A DNA stretch of 64,000 nt from Rheinheimera mesophila (GCF_000986865.1 NZ_LAVS01000010.1:1-64000); one strand, 5' to 3'; positions 1-8,621 are shown, numbered from the stretch's first letter. Notes: generated from the letters alone by a model not told the origin. Numbers and translations are program-made.

Positions 1-489
1 TTCGGTCAAAACCGTCAGGTTTAAGCTTTTTGCCACCTGCGCTAGTTCCAGATATTCCAGGTCGTTCAGCACAGAGAGCATCAAAAGCACTGCATCTGAA
101 CCTTGTAAACGGCCAAGGTAAATCTGGTAGGGGTCGATAATAAAATCTTTATGCAGCAGAGGCTGATTGACTTTAGCCCGCACTTTGGCCAGGTAGTCGT
201 AGTTGCCCTGAAAAAACTTTTCGTCGGTCAGCACCGAAATACAGTCGGCGTAGCGGCCATAAGCGGCGCAAATTTCGTCCAGATCAAAAGGGCTGCGGAT
301 TAAGCCTTTGGATGGCGAGGCTTTTTTACATTCCAAAATAAAACGTGGACCTTTTTGCTGCAGTGCTGTTAAAAAGTTACGCTGGCTGGGTTGCACCAGT
401 GGCAGAAACTGTTCAAGCGGTAGCTGCTTTTTACGCTCAGCCACTTCCAGCTTTTTGTGGTCGATAATAGTGGATAACACATTAGCCAT
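1..489 (-). CDS. trpC: Indole-3-glycerol phosphate synthase TrpC (N-terminal part, cut by window edge)
   Basis: TrpC closes the indole ring of indole-3-glycerol phosphate in tryptophan synthesis. The 163 visible codons begin MANVLSTIID and carry the TrpC motif FILECKKASPSKG (substrate-binding Lys) and, at the edge, a strand ending TVLTE. The C-terminal part lies outside, so whether a TrpF domain is fused, as in many gammaproteobacteria, cannot be seen. The ATG overlaps the trpD stop by 8 bases, showing translational coupling. It is the last visible gene of the trpEGDC operon and should share its attenuation control. This gene is certain; only its length is open. Confidence 0.95.
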   Translation of the reverse strand, partial: MANVLSTIIDHKKLEVAERKKQLPLEQFLPLVQPSQRNFLTALQQKGPRFILECKKASPSKGLIRSPFDLDEICAAYGRYADCISVLTDEKFFQGNYDYLAKVRAKVNQPLLHKDFIIDPYQIYLGRLQGSDAVLLMLSVLNDLEYLELAQVAKSLNLTVLTE

Positions 490-1513
490 GACTAAGTTCC
501 CTTAACTGCGTCAATGTCGAAAAAGCCTGTCCGGACGCTAAATGCTCTAGCACCGACTGGGTAAGTTGTTTTAAATCCTGCTGTTTTGGCAGGCCCTGGC
601 TTATCGCCAGCATAGCGGCTACGTTGGCGGCGACTGCCTGATTGTGCGCCGGCTTGCCTTTGCCTTGCAAAATAGCCAGTGTGGCGGCAGCGTTATCGGC
701 TGCTGTGCCCCCTCTTAATTGCTCCAGACTCAGTGTGGGTAAGCCAAAATCGGCTGGTGTCAGCTCAAAGTATTCAATAGCACCGTCGCCAGAAAAGGCG
801 CTGACCTGAGTCACGCCGTGCAGGGCGATTTCATCACAACCACTGCCGTGCACCACCCAGGCTGCTTTTGCTCCAAGTTGCTGTAGCGCGTTCGCCATCA
901 CGGGAGTTAACGCCGCATCGTACACACCAAGCAATTGATAATCGGGTTTTGCCGGATTGATCAGCGGCCCAAGCAAGTTAAAGATGGTACGACTTTTCAG
1001 CGCTGTGCGCACGCCCATCGCATGCTTGATACCGGCATGATACAAAGGCGCGAATAAAAAGCTGCCATTGCTTTGGCATAACGCCTTGGCTGCTGTGGTT
1101 GGGCTCATTTGAATATTAATGCCCAACTGCTCCAGTAAGTCGGCAGAGCCAGACTGAGACGATACGCTTCTGTTGCCATGTTTGGCTACAGGCAACCCCA
1201 TGCTGGCCGCGACTAAGGCGGCAGTGCTGGAAATGTTGATGGTATTAGCGCCATCGCCACCCGTGCCGCAGCAATCTATCGCACCCGCGACAGTGGCCGG
1301 AAAGGCAGTGGCTGCTTCACGCATGGCTTGGGCTGCACCTGCGATTTCATCCGCGGTTTCGCCACGCATTTTCAGCGCCACCAAAAGCGCCGTCAGTAGC
1401 ACAGGCTCTACTTCACCGCGTACCACGGCACTGAAAAACGCATGGCTTTGCTCAAACGACAAAGCTTCACCTTTCAAGCTGTGTTGCACCAGACTTAAGA
1501 TGGATGGGCTCAT
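482..1513 (-). CDS. trpD: Anthranilate phosphoribosyltransferase
   Basis: TrpD transfers phosphoribose from PRPP to anthranilate, the second committed step of tryptophan synthesis, in the cytosol. At 343 aa it has normal length for a stand-alone TrpD. Visible family motifs are the PRPP-binding CCGTGGDG near residue 85 and KHGNRSVSSQSGSADLLE near 115. It is not fused to the glutaminase, unlike E. coli TrpGD; trpG is a separate gene whose stop overlaps this ATG by 4 bases (ATGA). It overlaps trpC at its other end. Confidence 0.97.
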   Translation of the reverse strand: MSPSILSLVQHSLKGEALSFEQSHAFFSAVVRGEVEPVLLTALLVALKMRGETADEIAGAAQAMREAATAFPATVAGAIDCCGTGGDGANTINISSTAALVAASMGLPVAKHGNRSVSSQSGSADLLEQLGINIQMSPTTAAKALCQSNGSFLFAPLYHAGIKHAMGVRTALKSRTIFNLLGPLINPAKPDYQLLGVYDAALTPVMANALQQLGAKAAWVVHGSGCDEIALHGVTQVSAFSGDGAIEYFELTPADFGLPTLSLEQLRGGTAADNAAATLAILQGKGKPAHNQAVAANVAAMLAISQGLPKQQDLKQLTQSVLEHLASGQAFSTLTQLRELSHG

Positions 1514-2118
1514 GCGGTGGCTCCTGCTTGCAGTGGGTTTTGCATTAAGTAATCCAGACTTTGTTTTAAAAGTGGTTTACCTAAGGTGGTCAGAATAGAT
1601 TCCGGGTGGAACTGATAGCCCAGCGCCTTGTGCGCTTCGTGCACTATCGCCATAGGAATATGCTGATAAGCAGCGATAATCTGCAGGCAATCTGGTACTT
1701 CGGTGGCCATTAACGAGTGATAACGCGCCACCGGGAATTGTTTGGGTAAAGCGCCAAACACCGGATGGTCGTTCAGGCTGATAATGGAGGTTTTGCCATG
1801 CACCGTTTCACCGGCGCGACCGACCACACCGCCATAATGCTCGACCAATGCCTGATGGCCTAAACAGATGCCCAGCATCGGAAATTTGCCTGCACACAGG
1901 CTAATCAGCTCCGGCATCGAGCCAGCCTGTGACGGCGCTCCCGGGCCTGGCGATAACAACAGCACCACAGGTTGTTGTTCCTGTCGCATTTTCTCGAAAA
2001 TAAACGAGGCAGGCACCGTATTGCGATACAGCTTCAGGCTAAAACCTAGCTGAGCCACTTCGTCCACCAGGTTGTAGCTGAACGAATCTAAATTATCTAA
2101 CAGATACACAACACTCAT
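1510..2118 (-). CDS. trpG: Anthranilate synthase component II, glutamine amidotransferase
   Basis: TrpG hydrolyses glutamine and feeds ammonia to TrpE for anthranilate formation. The 202-aa protein is a class I glutaminase: LSPGPGAPSQAG near residue 56, the nucleophile Cys85 in GICLGHQAL, YHSLM, and QFHPES near the C-terminus for the His-Glu pair. The start overlaps the trpE stop by 4 bases and the end overlaps trpD by 4 bases, giving tight coupling expected for equimolar subunits. PabA could look similar, but the operon position settles the assignment. Confidence 0.96.
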   Translation of the reverse strand: MSVVYLLDNLDSFSYNLVDEVAQLGFSLKLYRNTVPASFIFEKMRQEQQPVVLLLSPGPGAPSQAGSMPELISLCAGKFPMLGICLGHQALVEHYGGVVGRAGETVHGKTSIISLNDHPVFGALPKQFPVARYHSLMATEVPDCLQIIAAYQHIPMAIVHEAHKALGYQFHPESILTTLGKPLLKQSLDYLMQNPLQAGATA

Positions 2119-3707
2119 GCTGATACCCCTTGTGCAGCAACTCCTGCAGATTGAATGGCATTAATCACCGCCTGCGCTTTGCTGCGGGTTTCATCGGCTT
2201 CGGCTTGGGCCACACTGTCGTACACCACACCAGCCCCAGCCTGAATGTAGGCCATACCGTTTTGGACATAAGCCGAGCGAATCACGATGCAACTGTCAAA
2301 ATCACCATTGCCAGCCAAATAACCGACGGCGCCACCATAACTACCACGGCGTTTTTGCTCGACACCACGAATAAGCTCCGCCGCCCGCACTTTAGGAGCG
2401 CCAACTAAGGTGCCCATATTCATGCAGGCCTGATAGGCGTGCAAAGCGTCCAGCTCAGGTTTTAAGGTGCCGACCACGCGCGAGACCAAATGCATCACGT
2501 AGGAGTAACGGTCAACTTTTAATAGTTCTTTGACATAACGGCTGCCTGGTATGCTGATACGGGCCACATCGTTACGGGCTAAATCGACCAGCATTAAATG
2601 TTCGGCTTTCTCTTTTTCGTCCTGACGCAGTTCCAGTTCAATCCGGCTGTCTAAATCAGGGTCAATACTGCCATTGGCAGCAAAACCGCGACGACGTGTG
2701 CCGGCTATGGGGTAAATTTCGACCTGAGCTGTTTTGGCTTCATATTTCAGGGCAGATTCGGGCGAAGCACCAAATAAGCTGAAATTTCTGTCCTGCAGGT
2801 AAAACATGTAAGGGCTTGGATTTTGCTGCTTGAGTTTGGCATAAGCCGCTTGTGGATCAGGGCAGGGCAAACTAAAACAGCGTGATGGCACCACCTGAAA
2901 TACATCGCCAGCCACTATGTTTTGTTTCAGGCTTTCGACCTGAGCCACAAAGTCGGCATCGCTGATATCCACCTTCACTTCAGCCTTTTCGACGGCTTGT
3001 GGTGCTGTGGGTTGAGCGCCTTGCTGCAATAACTGCTGTAGTTCAGACAAACGCTGGCCTATAACAAAATACTGCTGCTGGGCATTGTTGCCACAAAACA
3101 CGTTGCCAATCAGCCGACTGGTACCCGTCTGATGATCGACCACTAACAGCGTTTCGGCCAGATAAAACAAATAATCCGGGCACTGGTTTTCAGCCGTTGG
3201 CACTTCTGACAAGTCTTCCACCATAGCCACTAAATCATAACCAATCACACCCCCTAAAAAGATGGCTAATGGCTCGTCGCTGTTGTTGTGCAACTGCTGT
3301 TGCAGCAAACGTAATACAGTCAATGAGTTTGGCAACAACAAACGGCTTTCTTCATCCAACAAGGGGTCGGCTTTGGCAAACTGCACCTGCAGCTCGCTGT
3401 CGGAGAGTTCAAGCTCTGCTTTGCCTTGCAGTAAAGACGCCAGATAAGGCAGCAGGGTTCTTCCGTTTTCTGTTAAGGCCTCGACGCTGACGCTTAAGGC
3501 GTTGCATTCAATACGTAGCGCGGCGTCTATCAGCATCAGGCTTTTTAAGCTGTTTTTACTGTCAATTTCTGCCGACTCCAATAACAACGCCATCTGCCCT
3601 TGATTGGTTAAGGCTCTGAAACTTTGCAGCGGATCAGGCTGCATAGTCAGGGGCTGACTGAAACTGGCCACTTGTCCTGTGGTGGTGGTGATCTGTTGTA
3701 AATTCAT
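2115..3707 (-). CDS. trpE: Anthranilate synthase component I
   Basis: TrpE makes anthranilate from chorismate, using ammonia from TrpG. The 530-aa length is typical. An N-terminal domain (about 30-190) holds LLESAEI, the element linked in this family to tryptophan feedback inhibition, so the enzyme is probably feedback sensitive. The chorismate-binding domain (about 255-515) shows PIAGTRRRG, DLARNDVARI, GTLVGAPKVRA and IQAGAGVV. The start ATG is preceded by AAGGAAACACC. It is the first structural gene after the attenuator. Confidence 0.97.
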   Translation of the reverse strand: MNLQQITTTTGQVASFSQPLTMQPDPLQSFRALTNQGQMALLLESAEIDSKNSLKSLMLIDAALRIECNALSVSVEALTENGRTLLPYLASLLQGKAELELSDSELQVQFAKADPLLDEESRLLLPNSLTVLRLLQQQLHNNSDEPLAIFLGGVIGYDLVAMVEDLSEVPTAENQCPDYLFYLAETLLVVDHQTGTSRLIGNVFCGNNAQQQYFVIGQRLSELQQLLQQGAQPTAPQAVEKAEVKVDISDADFVAQVESLKQNIVAGDVFQVVPSRCFSLPCPDPQAAYAKLKQQNPSPYMFYLQDRNFSLFGASPESALKYEAKTAQVEIYPIAGTRRRGFAANGSIDPDLDSRIELELRQDEKEKAEHLMLVDLARNDVARISIPGSRYVKELLKVDRYSYVMHLVSRVVGTLKPELDALHAYQACMNMGTLVGAPKVRAAELIRGVEQKRRGSYGGAVGYLAGNGDFDSCIVIRSAYVQNGMAYIQAGAGVVYDSVAQAEADETRSKAQAVINAIQSAGVAAQGVSA

Positions 3708-3722
3708 GGTGTTTCCTTAATG

Positions 3723-3749
3723 CAAAAAAAAGCCCGCAACAAGCGGGCT
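3723..3749 (-). terminator. trp operon attenuator terminator
   Basis: On the minus strand a 7-bp GC stem (AGCCCGC/GCGGGCT) with loop TTGTT is followed by a run of eight U, 16 bases before trpE. Upstream, AGCGGGC (3786-3780) can pair perfectly with GCCCGCT of the terminator's left arm, giving the competing antiterminator. Between them CGGAC/GTCCG forms a small extra hairpin. With the Trp-rich leader peptide this is a textbook attenuation layout. Confidence 0.9.
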
Positions 3750-3784
3750 TTTTGGCTGAATTCGGACAATAGTAGTCCGGCCCG

Positions 3785-3835
3785 CTAAACAGGAAGTCGC
3801 CACCAGTGCCAACGTACTATTTGAGAATTCATCAT
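3785..3835 (-). CDS. trpL: trp operon leader peptide
   Basis: A 16-codon reading frame encodes MMNSQIVRWHWWRLPV and ends 78 bases before trpE. Three Trp codons in four positions (W-H-W-W) are the sensor: when charged tRNA-Trp is scarce the ribosome stalls there and leaves the AGCGGGC segment just past the stop codon free to form the antiterminator. A Shine-Dalgarno AGGA lies 5 bases before the first ATG and 8 before the second, so either start may be used. The peptide itself needs no further function. It is analogous to E. coli TrpL, which has tandem Trp codons. Confidence 0.88.
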   Translation of the reverse strand: MMNSQIVRWHWWRLPV

Positions 3836-4062
3836 GATTTTCCTGCTGTTAAATTTTTATTAGCTCCACCGAAAATTGCTTCTGCATTTTCGGTGTACCG
3901 TCCATTCATGCACATAAAATACAAAAGGCCCGCATCTTTCGAAACGGGCCTGGTTTTATAGCGAATACAACGCCTCCACACGCCCGTTAAGGAGTATGCC
4001 ACCACCAGATGTGAGTTTGAGATGTTGTTTGAAATTGCATTGGCTATAAACCCATAGTTCAT
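3832..4062 (-). other. Unassigned leader-region reading frame or small transcript upstream of trpL
   Basis: A 76-codon open frame overlaps the first codons of trpL. It has no Shine-Dalgarno before its ATG (TTCAAAGCAAC) and I do not recognise the product. It spans two palindromes: a 10-bp stem CACCGAAAAT/ATTTTCGGTG (3867-3895) and a terminator-like stem (3926-3951). A good promoter lies just upstream. It may be only the DNA under a structured RNA. I give low weight to translation. Confidence 0.25.
3915..3951 (-). terminator. Terminator-like hairpin between the upstream promoter and trpL
   Basis: Reading the minus strand, AGGCCCG, a 12-base loop and CGGGCCT are followed by TTTTGTATTTT. This looks like an intrinsic terminator about 125 bases downstream of the predicted start site of the promoter at 4083-4111 and about 80 bases before trpL. 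It could end a short transcript or be a second checkpoint before the trp operon. Confidence 0.5.
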
Positions 4063-4082
4063 GTTGCTTTGAAACCATCGCT

Positions 4083-4111
4083 ATAAAAACCCGAAATCAA
4101 CCTCTCGTCAA
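4083..4111 (-). promoter_or_regulatory. Predicted sigma70 promoter facing the trp operon
   Basis: On the minus strand TTGACG (4111-4106), a 17-base spacer and TTTTAT (4088-4083) make a near-consensus promoter with a start site near 4076. It is the best promoter I see in the 420 bases upstream of trpL. I found no clear TrpR-type palindrome at or near it. Confidence 0.55.
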
Positions 4112-4256
4112 GCCCTGTTTTGGTTATAACTGCAAATAAAAACGTATAAGCGGATGGAAGGCTGGAGTGATCTACTGTTTTCTAGGCTGAGAAAACCAAG
4201 CTCAGTGTGCTCTTTTATGGCACAATACGCATCGTTTATTCAGGTAGCCAGCTCCG

Positions 4257-5120
4257 ATGAAGATTGATTTACACAGCCACACTTATTGCTCCGATGGCGT
4301 TTTAAGCCCAACCGAACTGGTGGAACGCGCCGTTAGCAAAGGCGTTGATGTGCTTGCCATTACCGACCATGACACTATTGCTGGTCTGGCTGAAGCCCGT
4401 GCTGCTATTGCTGAAAAACAGCTGCCTTTAACCCTGATCCCCGGTGTGGAAATTTCTACCCGCTGGTATGAGTTTGAAATTCATATTGTCGGTTTGCATA
4501 TCAATACGGACTGTCCGGTGTTTTTACAGCATTTAGCTTCGCAGCAGCAACGTCGGGTTGAGCGGGCCGAAGAGATGGCCCGGCGTTTAGAGAAAAACAA
4601 AATTCCGGATGTACTGGAAAACGTATTAAAAATTGCCAATGGCGCAGCCTTAACCCGCACTCATTTTGCCCGTTATCTGGTGCAAATTGGCAAAGCCAGT
4701 TCGATGAATACTGTATTTAAAAAGTACTTAAGCCGTGGCAATACAGGTTATGTGCCAAATAACTGGGTGCCTATGCAGGAGGCGGTGCAGTGGATTTTAG
4801 CCGCAGGCGGTATTCCTGTGCTGGCGCATCCTTTGAAGTACAAGCTCAATGGCCGCTGGTTAACCCGTTTAGCTGACGAGTTTGCCGCAGCAGGTGGCAA
4901 AGCCATTGAGGTGGCATCCGCGCAGATGACGCCAGTGCAAAAACGCCAGGTCTGGATGCTGTGCCAGAAGTTTGGTTTAACCGCCTCTGCTGGTTCGGAT
5001 TTTCATCAGGAGACGCCCTGGAATGAGCTCGGCCGTCAGTTGTATTTTACCGACGACGTGATCCCTGTCTGGTTTGACTGGAATTTACCAGCCAAAGAGA
5101 GTGCGGGGGTAAGCGCTTGA
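4257..5120 (+). CDS. rnm: RNase AM, PHP-domain 5'-3' exoribonuclease (YciV family)
   Basis: E. coli YciV/RNase AM is a 5'-3' exonuclease that trims rRNA 5' ends and short RNAs. This 287-aa protein starts with the PHP metal-binding motif DLHSHTYCSDG and has AITDHDT near residue 38, PGVEIS near 63, LAHP near 195 and GSDFH near 250, all typical metal ligands. Its position beside the divergent trp operon and before yciO is the same as in E. coli. A 7-bp hairpin (GTTTTCT/AGAAAAC, 4177-4196) lies in its 5' region. Confidence 0.9.
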   Translation: MKIDLHSHTYCSDGVLSPTELVERAVSKGVDVLAITDHDTIAGLAEARAAIAEKQLPLTLIPGVEISTRWYEFEIHIVGLHINTDCPVFLQHLASQQQRRVERAEEMARRLEKNKIPDVLENVLKIANGAALTRTHFARYLVQIGKASSMNTVFKKYLSRGNTGYVPNNWVPMQEAVQWILAAGGIPVLAHPLKYKLNGRWLTRLADEFAAAGGKAIEVASAQMTPVQKRQVWMLCQKFGLTASAGSDFHQETPWNELGRQLYFTDDVIPVWFDWNLPAKESAGVSA

Positions 5121-5176
5121 ATTTCAGCCTGATTATTGCTATCTCTAATACAAAGTCAGAATAAAAAGAATCACTT

Positions 5177-5797
5177 ATGAGCCAATTTTTTTATATTCAT
5201 CCTGAAAATCCACAGCAACGTTTAATTAAACAGGCTGTGCATATTATCAAACAAGGTGGGGTGGTGATCTACCCAACCGACTCAGGGTATGCGCTGGGTT
5301 GTCATATCGGCGATAAAGCCGCGCTGGAGCGTATTTTACAAATCCGTCAGATGAGTACAGAGCATCACTTTACCCTGATGTGTCGCGATTTTTCTGAATT
5401 GTCTGTCTATGCCAAAGTCGAGAACAGCGCTTTTCGTTTAATCAAAAACCATACGCCTGGCGCTTACACTTTTATTTTGAAAGGCACTAAAGAAGTGCCT
5501 AAGCGTTTGCTCAATGAAAAGAAAAAGACTGTAGGTTTACGTATTCCGCAAAACAAAATTGCGCTGGCGCTACTTGAAGAGCTGGGTGAGCCTTTGATGT
5601 CGAGCTCTTTGGTGTTGCCAGGCAATGATTTTGCCGAATCCGACCCGGAAGAAATGCGCGATCAACTAGAGCGTCAGGTCGATTTAATTATCCACGGTGG
5701 CGTGATTGCGGAAAACCACACCACAGTGATTGATTTATCTGAGGATAGCCCCGTGCTGATCCGCCAGGGTGCGGGCGATAGCCGTGCTTTCATCTAA
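5177..5797 (+). CDS. yciO: YciO, Sua5/TsaC-like family protein
   Basis: This 206-aa protein belongs to the YrdC/Sua5 fold, whose members make threonylcarbamoyl-AMP for tRNA t6A. It matches the YciO branch: GGVVIYPTDSGYALGC near residue 28, SSSLVLPG near 150 and IRQGAGDSRAF at the end. It lacks the extra Sua5 C-terminal domain. YciO is distinct from the main TsaC enzyme, and its physiological role is less clear. It follows rnm after 56 bases, as in E. coli, probably as one transcript. Confidence 0.9.
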   Translation: MSQFFYIHPENPQQRLIKQAVHIIKQGGVVIYPTDSGYALGCHIGDKAALERILQIRQMSTEHHFTLMCRDFSELSVYAKVENSAFRLIKNHTPGAYTFILKGTKEVPKRLLNEKKKTVGLRIPQNKIALALLEELGEPLMSSSLVLPGNDFAESDPEEMRDQLERQVDLIIHGGVIAENHTTVIDLSEDSPVLIRQGAGDSRAFI

Positions 5798-5820
5798 CTT
5801 TGGGGTTGGGTGTTTAGCCA

Positions 5821-6642
5821 ATGTCTGAGCCTTTAGCCGACAGCTATGCCAGCCTGACCATACAGCAGCCTTTACCGTTGGCATTTGTCCGTGGCGAGGC
5901 TGTGCTGGATAAGCCGGAAGATTTGTATATTCCGCCTGAAGCCCTGTCGGTGTTGCTGGAAAGTTTTGAAGGCCCGCTGGATTTTCTTTTGTATTTAATT
6001 CGTCGTCACCGTTTTGATATTGTTGATTTGCCGATCAACGAAATCACCCTGCAGTATATGGAATATATTGATTTAATGCAGGAGATGAACTTTGAACTGG
6101 CCGCCGAGTATTTGTTAATGGCCGCTATGTTGGCGGAAATTAAATCGCGTTTATTGTTGCCACAGCACGACCATAAATCCGATGAAGAACTGGACCCCCG
6201 TGCCGATTTAGTCCGGCGTTTGCAGGAATACGAAATTATCCGCAAAGCAGCGACAGACATAGATTTATTGCCACGTCAGGAGCGGGATTATTTTCCGGCC
6301 AAAGCGGGATTGGACGATAACTTCGAACCTTATGTAATTTTGCCTGACGTGTCTTTGCAGGAAATTCTGCTGGCACTCAAAGACATCGCCAAACGTGCCA
6401 AAGAGTTTCAGCATCACCAGATTAAAAAAGAGCACTTATCCACCCGTGAGCGCATGAGTAAAATTCTGGAGCTGCTTCAGGGCCGCTCTGAGTACCTTGA
6501 GTTTGCCGAATGTTTTGACTTAGCTGAAGGCAGGCAAGGAGTAGTGGTCAGCTTTTTAGCGATACTGGAGCTGGTGAAAGAAAAGCTGATACAAGTCATT
6601 CAGGTAGAAGCTTATGGTCAAATCCATATCAGATCTTCATAA
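5821..6642 (+). CDS. scpA: Segregation and condensation protein A
   Basis: ScpA is the kleisin subunit that bridges SMC heads in the SMC-ScpAB condensin. The 273-aa protein has the kleisin N-terminal helix region (LLESFEGPLDFLLYLIRRH near residue 45, then DIVDLPINEIT) and a C-terminal winged helix that ends near VVSFLAILELVKEKLI. About 40 residues precede the usual family start, so an internal start is possible, but no better ATG is present. It is followed by scpB after 38 bases. No SMC gene is in the window. Confidence 0.94.
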   Translation: MSEPLADSYASLTIQQPLPLAFVRGEAVLDKPEDLYIPPEALSVLLESFEGPLDFLLYLIRRHRFDIVDLPINEITLQYMEYIDLMQEMNFELAAEYLLMAAMLAEIKSRLLLPQHDHKSDEELDPRADLVRRLQEYEIIRKAATDIDLLPRQERDYFPAKAGLDDNFEPYVILPDVSLQEILLALKDIAKRAKEFQHHQIKKEHLSTRERMSKILELLQGRSEYLEFAECFDLAEGRQGVVVSFLAILELVKEKLIQVIQVEAYGQIHIRSS

Positions 6643-6680
6643 TAGCGACCTTATTTGAAGCGACAGGCAAAGGAGAGGGC

Positions 6681-7262
6681 ATGGCGAAAAAAATTAACGA
6701 GCAACAACTGCTGCAGTTAGTCGAAGCCGCTATTTTTGCCTCTGATAAACCTTTGTCTGTCAGTGATTTACAAAGCACTGTGCTGGAAAGTTTTGAGTTA
6801 AGCCGAAAGCGGGTGCAACAGGCCTTAGCGCAATTGCAGCAGGATTATTTAGGCCGCGGCATTCAGTTGATTGAAACGGCCTCTGGTTTTCGCTTTCAAA
6901 CCCGTGCTGATTTAAGTGAATATCTGGCGCTGTTGTGGCCGGAACGTTCACCGCGCTATTCCCGCGCTGTACTGGAAACGTTGGCGCTGATTGCCTATCG
7001 TCAGCCTATTACCCGTGGCGAAATTGAAGAAGTACGGGGGGTAACGGTCAGCAGTCAGATTATGCGTACTTTGCTCGACCGCGGTTGGGTCAAAGTGGTC
7101 GGGCATAAAGAAGTACCGGGTCGTCCTGGTTTGTACGCCACCACAGCCGCATTTTTAGATTATTTTGGCTTAAAGGATTTAAGCGATTTACCTGCTCTGG
7201 CCGAGTTTCAGACAACGCCGGATTTTTTTAACCCAGTCGTGATGACTGAAGAGATACATTAA
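6681..7262 (+). CDS. scpB: Segregation and condensation protein B
   Basis: ScpB dimerises through winged-helix domains and binds the central part of ScpA in condensin. The 193-aa protein shows the ScpB signatures VEAAIFASDKPLS near the N-terminus, ETLALIAYRQPITRGEIEEVRGV near residue 95, and GRPGLYATTAAFLDYFGL near 150. It has a good Shine-Dalgarno (AGGAGAGGGC). It lies between scpA and rluB, 3 bases before rluB, an arrangement seen in many proteobacteria. Confidence 0.95.
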   Translation: MAKKINEQQLLQLVEAAIFASDKPLSVSDLQSTVLESFELSRKRVQQALAQLQQDYLGRGIQLIETASGFRFQTRADLSEYLALLWPERSPRYSRAVLETLALIAYRQPITRGEIEEVRGVTVSSQIMRTLLDRGWVKVVGHKEVPGRPGLYATTAAFLDYFGLKDLSDLPALAEFQTTPDFFNPVVMTEEIH

Positions 7263-7265
7263 ATC

Positions 7266-8207
7266 ATGAGTGAAAAACTACAGAAAGTGCTGGCGCGATC
7301 CGGTGTTGGATCCCGCCGCGAGATGGAAGAATACATCAGTGCTGGACGTGTGACTGTGGATGGCAAAGTGGCGCATTTAGGCGACCGCATTCATGCCAAC
7401 CAACAAGTGCGGGTCGATGGTCATCCGGTGAAAATTGCCGCTGAAGCTGAGCAGGTGTGCAGGGTGATTGCCTATCATAAACCTGAAGGTGAAATTTGTT
7501 CCCGCACCGACCCTGAAGGTCGTCCTACTGTATTTGACCGCTTGCCCAAAATTAAAGACTCCCGCTGGATAGCCATAGGCCGTTTGGATATCAATACCAG
7601 CGGTTTATTGCTGTTTACCACAGACGGTGAACTGGCGAATCGTTTAATGCATCCAAAGTTTGAAGTGGAACGTGAATACGCAGTACGGGTGTTTGGTGAT
7701 GTCAATGATGCGATGATCCAGAAACTGCGCACCGGAGTTGAGCTTGAAGACGGTAAAGCCAACTTCAAAAAAGTGAAGTCGATGGGCGGCGAGGGCATCA
7801 ACCGCTGGTTCCATGTGGTGCTGACGGAAGGCCGTAACCGCGAAGTGCGCCGGATGTGGGAATCGCAGGGCGCTGTGGTGAGCCGGTTAATTCGTATCCG
7901 TTACGGTGATTTGTTACTGCCTAAACATTTACCAGCAGGTGGTTATGCTGAATACCCACTGGAAGAAGTAAACTATTTACGTAAATTGGTGCAGATGGCG
8001 CCAGAGACAACCAGTTTAATGAAACCGGAAGACCGCGATGAACGTCGCCGTCGTATGGCGGGCATTAAACGCGCAGTGCGTAAGCATCAAATTATGGTGC
8101 AGTCAGGTGTGAAGCCTGAGGTAGTCAAGGCCGAAAAAGCAGCGGCAGTTGACAAAGCCAAAGCGAAGAAGCCAAAACAAACCCAGAAAAAACGCACCCG
8201 TATCTGA
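7266..8207 (+). CDS. rluB: 23S rRNA pseudouridine(2605) synthase
   Basis: RluB converts one uridine in the peptidyl-transferase region of 23S rRNA to pseudouridine. The 313-aa protein has an N-terminal S4 RNA-binding domain (residues 1-60), the catalytic Asp108 in [19 protein letters not shown], and the family motif [10 protein letters not shown] near 190. The tail from about 260 is rich in Lys, Arg and Ala and probably binds RNA. It overlaps nothing and follows scpB by 3 bases, so it is likely co-transcribed. RluE/RsuA relatives are shorter. Confidence 0.93.
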   Translation: MSEKLQKVLARSGVGSRREMEEYISAGRVTVDGKVAHLGDRIHANQQVRVDGHPVKIAAEAEQVCRVIAYHKPEGEICSRTDPEGRPTVFDRLPKIKDSRWIAIGRLDINTSGLLLFTTDGELANRLMHPKFEVEREYAVRVFGDVNDAMIQKLRTGVELEDGKANFKKVKSMGGEGINRWFHVVLTEGRNREVRRMWESQGAVVSRLIRIRYGDLLLPKHLPAGGYAEYPLEEVNYLRKLVQMAPETTSLMKPEDRDERRRRMAGIKRAVRKHQIMVQSGVKPEVVKAEKAAAVDKAKAKKPKQTQKKRTRI

Positions 8208-8218
8208 TTTTGTGCTGT

Positions 8219-8256
8219 TTCGGGTCAGGGAAACACTCTGACCCGAACTAAATTTC
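8219..8256 (+). terminator. Hairpin downstream of rluB
   Basis: A perfect 10-bp stem, TTCGGGTCAG/CTGACCCGAA, with a 9-base loop lies just after the rluB stop. The following bases (CTAAATTTC) are only weakly U-rich, so termination may be inefficient. Confidence 0.55.
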
Positions 8257-8366
8257 ACCTTATTTCATTCAGTTAGCATTAATTTTTCTGGTCGGACATC
8301 AAAATGACATCTTTGATCGTCTAACTTAGCAGACATGTTAAGTAGCGAAGCCTGAGGAGAAGTAAG

Positions 8367-8561
8367 ATGAATGTACTTGAGCTGAAATTAGGCATGGTGT
8401 GCCAAACCAAAAAAGGTGTGGGTGTGGTGAGCTGGATTGATGCACAGGACAGGGCTGTGTATTTGTCTGATCTGGATAATAAAGATCAGCATATAGCCGT
8501 CTCCTTTGATGATCTGCAGGACGAGCCTCAGTTGCATCAAAAAGCGGATATTTATTACTGA
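8367..8561 (+). CDS. Small conserved-looking protein of unknown function (64 aa)
   Basis: I do not recognise this gene. It is supported as real by a strong Shine-Dalgarno (GAGGAGAAGTAAG before ATG), its own flanking hairpins, and a natural amino-acid make-up. The protein is acidic (about ten Asp/Glu in the second half) and starts MNVLELKLGMVCQTKKGVG. The pattern of short beta strands with Gly (GVGVVSWID, AVYLSDL, IAVSFDDL) suggests a small SH3- or Tudor-like barrel, which is a guess. It has no signal peptide or membrane segment. It is probably transcribed alone. Confidence 0.65.
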   Translation: MNVLELKLGMVCQTKKGVGVVSWIDAQDRAVYLSDLDNKDQHIAVSFDDLQDEPQLHQKADIYY

Positions 8562-8587
8562 GCTTTATCTCCTTCTCTCCCTGAGCA

Positions 8588-8621
8588 AAACCCGTTGCAG
8601 TCGTCAACGGGTTTGTTGTTT
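8588..8621 (+). terminator. Intrinsic terminator after the 64-aa gene
   Basis: AAACCCGTTG/CAACGGGTTT forms a 10-bp stem with a 7-base loop, followed by TGTTGTTT. Confidence 0.8.

Noticed and set aside
1173-1598. 141-codon plus-strand frame across trpD/trpG
   Set aside because: Antisense shadow of two clear genes; low-quality composition and no ribosome site.
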